Below are positions 59,466-64,000 of a DNA stretch of 64,000 nt, one piece after another (position 1 is the first letter of the stretch; each line of letters begins with the position of its first letter). The notes under the pieces were generated by a model. The model was given only the letters and a program-made list of their open reading frames with translations, was not told the origin of the DNA and did not search any database. The position numbers and the translations under genes are program-made. The DNA is from Desulfomonile tiedjei (GTDB taxonomy: Bacteria; Desulfobacterota; Desulfomonilia; Desulfomonilales; Desulfomonilaceae): NCBI GenBank assembly GCA_016212925.1, contig JACRDF010000040.1, positions 62,001-126,000 on the forward strand, written 5' to 3'.

Positions 59466-60827
59466 ATGCCAACCGTGCTGGTTGTAGACGACGAAAAGAA
59501 CTATTTGGTGGTACTGGAGGACCTGCTGCAGGACGCGGGCTACGAAGTCGCGACCGCCTCTTCTGGAGCGCAAGCCATTGAAATCATACAGAACACCCCT
59601 GTAGACACGGTCCTTTCGGACATCAAAATGCCCGGCCTTTCCGGGATAGAGCTTTTGGAGGCAGTCAAAGCGGTAGACAGCGATCTTCCCGTGATCCTGA
59701 TGACCGCATACGCGGAGGTTGATCAGGCGGTCAACGCGATGAAAAACGGCGCCTTGGATCACATCCAGAAGCCGTTTGACAACCACGACATAAGAAGGGC
59801 GGTGGCGCGAGGTGTCGAGCGCCGGTCGCTCATAAAGAACATCAGGCGTCTCGAGGCCGAACTGGGGACAATCTGGGGAAATATCGTAGGCAAGTCCAGA
59901 GCAATGGAGACGGTCTTTTCGTTAATGAAACGCGTGGCAGACACTCCGACAACGGTTTTGATCACAGGCGAATCGGGTACGGGCAAGGAACTCATAGCAC
60001 GAGGGATTCATAAGGCGTCTTCCAGGAGCCAGGCGCCGTTTGTGTCAATCAACTGCGCTGCTGTCCCTGAGAATCTACTGGAATCAGAGCTGTTCGGGTA
60101 CGAGAAGGGGGCTTTTACCGGAGCTGTGAGCCTCAAGCAAGGCAAATTCGAGTTCGCTGACAGTGGGTCGCTTTTCCTGGACGAAGTCGGGGAGATGTCC
60201 TTGAACCTGCAAGTGAAGCTTTTGCGGGTCTTGCAGGAGCAAGAATTCCAGCGGGTAGGGGGGAATAAGGACATAAAAGTGGATGTGCGAATAATCGCCG
60301 CCACCAATAAAGATTTGAGAGAGGAAGTGGATGCCGGCCGGTTCAGAGCAGACCTCTTCTTCAGGCTTAACGTGGTGGCGATCAATGTGCCTCCGCTTAG
60401 AGAGCGCCGTCAAGATATCCCTGTCCTGGTGGCCCATTTTCTGAACAAGTTCGGCGAGCGGTTGGGAAGGTCAATTCGAGACGTGGACCCTGACGTAATG
60501 AGCGCCCTGTATAGCTACTCCTGGCCGGGAAACGTCAGAGAGCTGGAAAACGTGATCGAACGCGGGCTCGTATTGTCCAGGAGTTCGACCCTGACGCCTG
60601 ACGATCTCCCACCGGAGATCCGCGAATCCCATGAGATTGAAGAAGGCATCGACACATTGATTTCATGGGAACGAGGGCTGGCGGAAACCCTGGATGCCAT
60701 AGAAGAGAGGATGATCCGGCATGCCCTCAAAAAGGCCGGCAACGTGCAAGCACAAGCTGCTAAAACCCTGGGGGTCTCTCGCAGCAACTTGCAGTACAAG
60801 ATGAAGAAGTATGGGCTGCTCACCTGA
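59466..60827 (+). CDS. Sigma54-dependent response regulator (NtrC/ZraR family)
   Basis: A 453-residue regulator. Receiver domain ~1-120 (VVDDEKNYL, phospho-acceptor in LSDIKMPG, lysine in IQKPFDN). AAA+ domain: GESGTGKELIARGIHKASSR (Walker A), the sigma54-contact loop GAFTGAVSLKQGKFE and LFLDEVGEMSLNLQ (Walker B). Fis-type HTH at the end (NVQAQAAKTLGVSRSNLQYK). ATG 59466 preceded by AAGGA is used; an in-frame start 28 codons earlier overlaps the kinase gene. The L,D-transpeptidase gene downstream has a sigma70-like promoter, so it need not be a target. Confidence 0.95.
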   Translation: MPTVLVVDDEKNYLVVLEDLLQDAGYEVATASSGAQAIEIIQNTPVDTVLSDIKMPGLSGIELLEAVKAVDSDLPVILMTAYAEVDQAVNAMKNGALDHIQKPFDNHDIRRAVARGVERRSLIKNIRRLEAELGTIWGNIVGKSRAMETVFSLMKRVADTPTTVLITGESGTGKELIARGIHKASSRSQAPFVSINCAAVPENLLESELFGYEKGAFTGAVSLKQGKFEFADSGSLFLDEVGEMSLNLQVKLLRVLQEQEFQRVGGNKDIKVDVRIIAATNKDLREEVDAGRFRADLFFRLNVVAINVPPLRERRQDIPVLVAHFLNKFGERLGRSIRDVDPDVMSALYSYSWPGNVRELENVIERGLVLSRSSTLTPDDLPPEIRESHEIEEGIDTLISWERGLAETLDAIEERMIRHALKKAGNVQAQAAKTLGVSRSNLQYKMKKYGLLT

Positions 60828-60995
60828 TGCGCCGGGCCGTTGCGCGTGGGAGATAGGCCTGCCGGATGATGCCACATGTGCCATTGAGGTGAATCTCCGG
60901 GAACCATCGGGGAAGTAAAGTGACAAATACTTAATTTACATTGGTCGATAGCAATCAACGGTGATCGCGGGGAAGTGCCGTTTCGAGTGGAGTTG

Positions 60996-61024
60996 TTGAC
61001 ACCGACTTTGATTTAATCTATAGA
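60996..61024 (+). promoter_or_regulatory. Sigma70-type promoter of the L,D-transpeptidase gene
   Basis: TTGACA (60996-61001), a 17-base spacer and TATAGA (61019-61024). The ATG at 61064 lies ~35 bases after the likely transcription start. Confidence 0.65.
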
Positions 61025-61063
61025 CAGAAGTGATTTCAAAAGAATGAAGGAGTTTTCGCAGTG

Positions 61064-62083
61064 ATGTGGAAGAAGAGGGTATTAATCATGCGAAATGTCA
61101 TAGCATATCTGGGTTTCGCTCTCTCCCTAATTCTTGCAACCCCATCGGTTCATGCCCAGATGTACTATCCGAACAGTTACCCGCAGCATCAATATCCTTA
61201 CGGGACGAACCAGGAGGCGGATGCTCAGACCTGGGGCGGCCCGATGGAGCAAGCCCCTAATCAGCAGCAGGCTTATGGCAACCCCGCTGTCAATCTCCAG
61301 TACGACCCAAGGGATGCCGAGATGATCTTGAGAGATCAGCTTTCTCGCTCCCGACAACAGCAAACACAGCCGGCGCCGACTCCTCAACCCGCTCCGAGTC
61401 AAGAGAACATGTACGATAATTATTACGGCCACCGGATCCAGGACGAAGGGCAGGTGCAGCAAGTCATGGCGGAAGCCCGACGTGTCGGCAGCTTGATAAG
61501 AAATAAAAACGGGAAGTCGTTTCTCGTCATTGACAAGCGCAATTTTCAGTTCTACTTGTATGATCAAGCAGGAAGACTCCTCAGAATAGGGCCCGTGGCC
61601 ATCGGCAAAGGCAAGACCGATGTTGGGGCTTTTGAGACCCCGGTGGGTGTGTTCCCGATAAGAACCAAGATCCCTGTTGACGATTGGATCAGACCCGACT
61701 GGTATTTCATTGAGGAGGGAGAGCCCATACCCAGACGATGGGAGGATCGGAGAGTCCCCGGCTTCTTTCGATACAAGCTCGTATTTGATGGGTCGCGCTA
61801 CGTGCATTACGCCGAAGCCACCGGTGGCCGGCTGACTCACGGCTGCCTGGGACTTGATTGGCAAGATGCCGAAGCCGTGTTTCATACCATGCAGGTCGGT
61901 TCATACTGTGTAATTATAGATCACGGATTTCTGACCCGTCTGGCCAGAGGAGAATTCCCGATTCAGAAGCCGCCGGCAAAACCGGTCAAACCGGAAGAAG
62001 GCACCGTGCCTGTTCCCGCCAGGGTAGAGCCGGATCGGAACTCTGTCCGTGCGGGAGAAAAAGCGCTAAACAACCTGTGGTAG
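61064..62083 (+). CDS. L,D-transpeptidase (YkuD domain) with Gln/Pro-rich linker
   Basis: A 339-residue exported enzyme that would make or attach through 3-3 peptidoglycan cross-links. Signal peptide VIAYLGFALSLILATPSVHA (after the second methionine at residue ~9). Residues ~35-120 are low complexity, rich in Gln, Pro, Tyr. The YkuD domain (~145-290) begins KSFLVIDKRNFQFYLYD, has TDVGAFETPVGVFPI, and ends in the catalytic HYAEATGGRLTHGCLGLD. The [ST]HGC core is intact, but the following residues are L-G-L instead of the usual I/V-R-L. AAGGAG precedes; GTG 61061 is an alternative start. Confidence 0.88.
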   Translation: MWKKRVLIMRNVIAYLGFALSLILATPSVHAQMYYPNSYPQHQYPYGTNQEADAQTWGGPMEQAPNQQQAYGNPAVNLQYDPRDAEMILRDQLSRSRQQQTQPAPTPQPAPSQENMYDNYYGHRIQDEGQVQQVMAEARRVGSLIRNKNGKSFLVIDKRNFQFYLYDQAGRLLRIGPVAIGKGKTDVGAFETPVGVFPIRTKIPVDDWIRPDWYFIEEGEPIPRRWEDRRVPGFFRYKLVFDGSRYVHYAEATGGRLTHGCLGLDWQDAEAVFHTMQVGSYCVIIDHGFLTRLARGEFPIQKPPAKPVKPEEGTVPVPARVEPDRNSVRAGEKALNNLW

Positions 62084-62150
62084 GGTCAGGCCGACAAAAA
62101 CACCGAACTTGTTCGAGACGTAGTGAAACCACAACATGAGGATGGGCTGA

Positions 62151-62573
62151 ATGTCCTTCATCCTTAAGCACAGCGCCGGGGTTGTAATTTGCCTCGGTAC
62201 ACTCTTGTTTGCCGCCTGCGTCAGCATGTCGACGCGTCCCCAGGGTTCCATAGACAAAAGACTGTTAGACACCTGGGAACTTCTTTACCAGGAAAACGAT
62301 AAGGGCGACCAAGAGCGGCCCAACGAGGCGACCAGAACTCTCATTGAGTTTACCGACAGAGGTCAAGTTATTTTCAACAGAATGGACAAAGACTCGGACA
62401 AGATGAAGAAACGCTCAGGGCGCTATTCGGCCGAAAACGAAGAGATTAGCATCACGGACGATGGCGCTGGGGGCAACACAGTGAGATGGCCCTATCAGGT
62501 GGCGGGAGACACGCTGGTCCTGCAAATGCCTGAGGTGAAGAAGAAATTCTATTGGCGCCGATATAAGAATTAG
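62151..62573 (+). CDS. Small lipoprotein, hypothetical
   Basis: A 140-residue predicted lipoprotein with lipobox LFAAC at about residue 22, so the mature protein starts CVSMSTRP. The body is strand-rich with a lipocalin-like or copper-chaperone-like simplicity: LLDTWELLYQEND, TLIEFTDRGQVIFNRM, GRYSAENEEISITDDG, then PEVKKKFYWRRYKN. The TWELL..EF..G..Y pattern resembles small lipocalin-type lipid or stress proteins, but no family is claimed. 67 bases after the L,D-transpeptidase. Confidence 0.65.
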   Translation: MSFILKHSAGVVICLGTLLFAACVSMSTRPQGSIDKRLLDTWELLYQENDKGDQERPNEATRTLIEFTDRGQVIFNRMDKDSDKMKKRSGRYSAENEEISITDDGAGGNTVRWPYQVAGDTLVLQMPEVKKKFYWRRYKN

Positions 62574-62688
62574 AGTGTTTTTTTACGATCTGGGCCTGGC
62601 GACGGGTCGGCAGGGACAAGGGTAGCGGAAAAGGGACCGCCTGAAAGAGAGGCCATCCCCCCTTCCACGTTCGAGTTGGAGAAACGGA

Positions 62689-63435
62689 TTGGGCGCGTAC
62701 TGCAAGAATAAACGGCTTCTGATCGCGATTGTGGCGGGTTTCTCGTCATTGTTCGTCTGGGTTCACTGCACCTTGGCCGCTGAACGGTCGGAAGTGCTCC
62801 GGTACGAGGTGACATGGAATGGGAACAAGGCCGGCCACGGGGACATTACGACAAAGGCCAACGCCAAGGAAGTCACTGTGGTAGCACAAGCAGTTTCGGA
62901 CGGCGTCCTCAAGGCCGTGATTGAACTCTGGAGCCAAATTCACGCCAAATTTACTCCCAAAAACTTCAAGCCTCAAACCTACAAATTCCACCTGAAGTCC
63001 AGCTTGTCCAACCCGGAATCGGTCGATCTGGCCTTCGATCACAAGACTCAGCTGGTTCAAGTAAACAAGCAAAAGGGCAGCGAGAGGGAAAGTCATTGCG
63101 AGAAGTTCTCCGGGGTTTACGATCCGATTACCGCCATATACTTATTGAGGCATCAGGCTGACTTATCCAAACCGATGTTCGTGGACATTTATGATGGCAA
63201 AGATCGGTCGCGACTCCTGGTCAACCCGGCAGGAAACCAGCATGTCAAAGTCAAGACGGGCATGCATCAGGCGGTTTGTCTCGACCTTCGCCTGGTGAAA
63301 TTGACCGGAGATAAGAAAGAGGTTGCAACTGGAAAGCTTTGGATCTCCAATGACGAACACCGCATCCCACTTTTGTTGACCTCGTCCCCGATCGTGGGGA
63401 CCATCCGCTTTGAATTGGTTCAAGCTCAACTCTGA
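62689..63435 (+). CDS. DUF3108-type exported protein
   Basis: A 248-residue protein with a signal peptide (LLIAIVAGFSSLFVWVHCTL) and a beta-rich DUF3108-like body: EVLRYEVTWNGNKAGHGDIT, the KFTPKNFKPQTYKFHLKS strands, GVYDPITAIYLLRHQ (the conserved D-P-x-[ST]-A segment) and a C-terminal GKLWISNDEHRIPLLL. Role unknown; envelope location likely. TTG 62689 is used because GGAG lies seven bases upstream and no better start is visible. Confidence 0.78.
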   Translation: MGAYCKNKRLLIAIVAGFSSLFVWVHCTLAAERSEVLRYEVTWNGNKAGHGDITTKANAKEVTVVAQAVSDGVLKAVIELWSQIHAKFTPKNFKPQTYKFHLKSSLSNPESVDLAFDHKTQLVQVNKQKGSERESHCEKFSGVYDPITAIYLLRHQADLSKPMFVDIYDGKDRSRLLVNPAGNQHVKVKTGMHQAVCLDLRLVKLTGDKKEVATGKLWISNDEHRIPLLLTSSPIVGTIRFELVQAQL

Positions 63436-63696
63436 TCCGTGCGGTGGGCATCATCGGCTTCACTGTTCCGGACAACAAATCCCAATGAACCGCTTATAGC
63501 ATTTTTCTGAAGTTCTTTTCGAACGGCCCTCTCCCCGTGTCGGGGAGCACCCCGAGTCGGTGTTCGGGACGCAGGCCGAGGAGTTCAACACCTCCGGATT
63601 ACGCTTTTGCAGGAATGACCGGAACACAGATAGGGAATTACCTTCGAGAATCGCTGGATCGGCATGTTGGGGCACGCCAGGCTGAGGGCAATGGAA

Positions 63697-64000
63697 ATGG
63701 GCGACATTTCCCGGGCAAGGGAAATACTTGAATCCATACACAGAGAGGCCCCGGAATCCTACCTGGTCGGAGGCGCTGTGCGAGATCGCCTGATGGGCCG
63801 GCCTTGGCCGACGGACCTTGATCTTGCAGTGCCGTGCAACGGATTTGAATTAGCCAGGCGCCTCGCTGGAACCGGACGGTTCAAGGCCACCTTTGTCCCT
63901 TTGGATTCAGTATCCGGCACCGGTAGAATCGTATTGCACGGGGACCCGTCGACCGTCCTGGACATTTCCTCCTACAAGGGTCAGGACATCCGTGACGACC
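63697..64000 (+). CDS. tRNA nucleotidyltransferase / poly(A) polymerase family, partial (runs off the window)
   Basis: Only the first ~101 residues are present. The nucleotidyltransferase signature YLVGGAVRDRLMGRPWPTDL followed by DLAVP is clear: GG..VRD and the catalytic DxD. Full-length relatives add CCA to tRNA or tail RNA, sometimes with an HD domain. ATG 63697 has GAGGG at a sensible distance; ATG 63691 and ATG 63664 are in frame upstream. Which activity it has cannot be told from this fragment. Confidence 0.85.
   Translation, partial: MGDISRAREILESIHREAPESYLVGGAVRDRLMGRPWPTDLDLAVPCNGFELARRLAGTGRFKATFVPLDSVSGTGRIVLHGDPSTVLDISSYKGQDIRDD

Noticed and set aside
1-64000. CRISPR array or insertion sequence
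   Set aside because: Repeats are dispersed palindromes, not regularly spaced. No DDE transposase, Cas protein or terminal inverted repeats around a transposase were seen.

Overview
Organism and basis. The window reads as chromosome of an anaerobic, probably sulfate-reducing or syntrophic member of the Desulfobacterota (old Deltaproteobacteria); this is inference from gene content, not a database match. Pointers are an AhbD-type radical-SAM heme synthase directly behind hemB (siroheme-dependent heme route), a class II superoxide reductase, two HdrD-like CCG-domain iron-sulfur proteins around a GlcD-like flavoprotein, an NDP-forming acyl-CoA synthetase alpha subunit, a dicluster ferredoxin, and many REC/PAS/histidine-kinase and sigma54 regulators. 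No rRNA, insertion sequence or CRISPR array was seen. Layout. 0-12.9 kb: secreted alpha/beta hydrolase, PIG-L deacetylase, small zinc-ribbon protein, hemB-ahbD, MBL hydrolase, murJ, rpsT, a secreted CHAT-like protein without the catalytic dyad, an HD protein, a methyltransferase and a double-PilZ protein. 13.4-28.1 kb: a long co-directional biosynthetic block, argB-argD-argF-argG-argH, an FnIII lipoprotein, lysA-dapA-dapB, an FAH-family enzyme, folK, a YHS-like membrane protein, a REC-PAS-kinase hybrid, a lytic transglycosylase and pgsA. It makes arginine, lysine/diaminopimelate, a folate precursor and phosphatidylglycerol. 28.1-31.5 kb: accessory and repeat-rich, with a toxin-first RelE-type toxin-antitoxin pair inside ~38-bp direct repeats, a DUF4145 protein and a one-TM protein. 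31.5-36.8 kb: a redox operon (acyl-CoA synthetase alpha, HdrD-like, GlcD-like, HdrD-like). 37.1-42.3 kb: a ~5.2 kb island between a tRNA-Ser gene and a 30-bp copy of its 3' end (28/30 identical), with no recognisable integrase. It carries two divergent three-gene operons: ParA-type ATPase + unknown + NucS-like PD-(D/E)XK nuclease with zinc ribbon; and coiled-coil + multi-TM + unknown cytosolic protein. This is the best candidate for an undescribed system. 42.6-50.7 kb: a HisKA_2 sensor kinase, MauE/DoxX-like and ankyrin proteins, an AMIN-domain protein, superoxide reductase, a methyltransferase, ispE and tRNA-Gln. 50.8-54.0 kb: an AbiTii-domain protein paired with a membrane protein, then ~1.7 kb without a convincing gene. 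54.1-64 kb: a histone-H1-like Lys/Ala-rich protein, site-2 protease, scpA, ferredoxin, a bifunctional-nuclease-domain protein, a kinase/NtrC pair, an L,D-transpeptidase, a lipoprotein, a DUF3108 protein and the start of a tRNA nucleotidyltransferase-family gene. Intergenic repeats. At least five families of short palindromic repeats fill most gaps: A, beginning TGTCATTGCGAG; B, of type GGTGGGACAGGC; C, of type GTAGGGGC; D, made of CCCTGGAGGGG and CCCTTCAGGG units; and E, with the core TTTTTGCAAAAA. One locus has a B unit nested inside an A unit.
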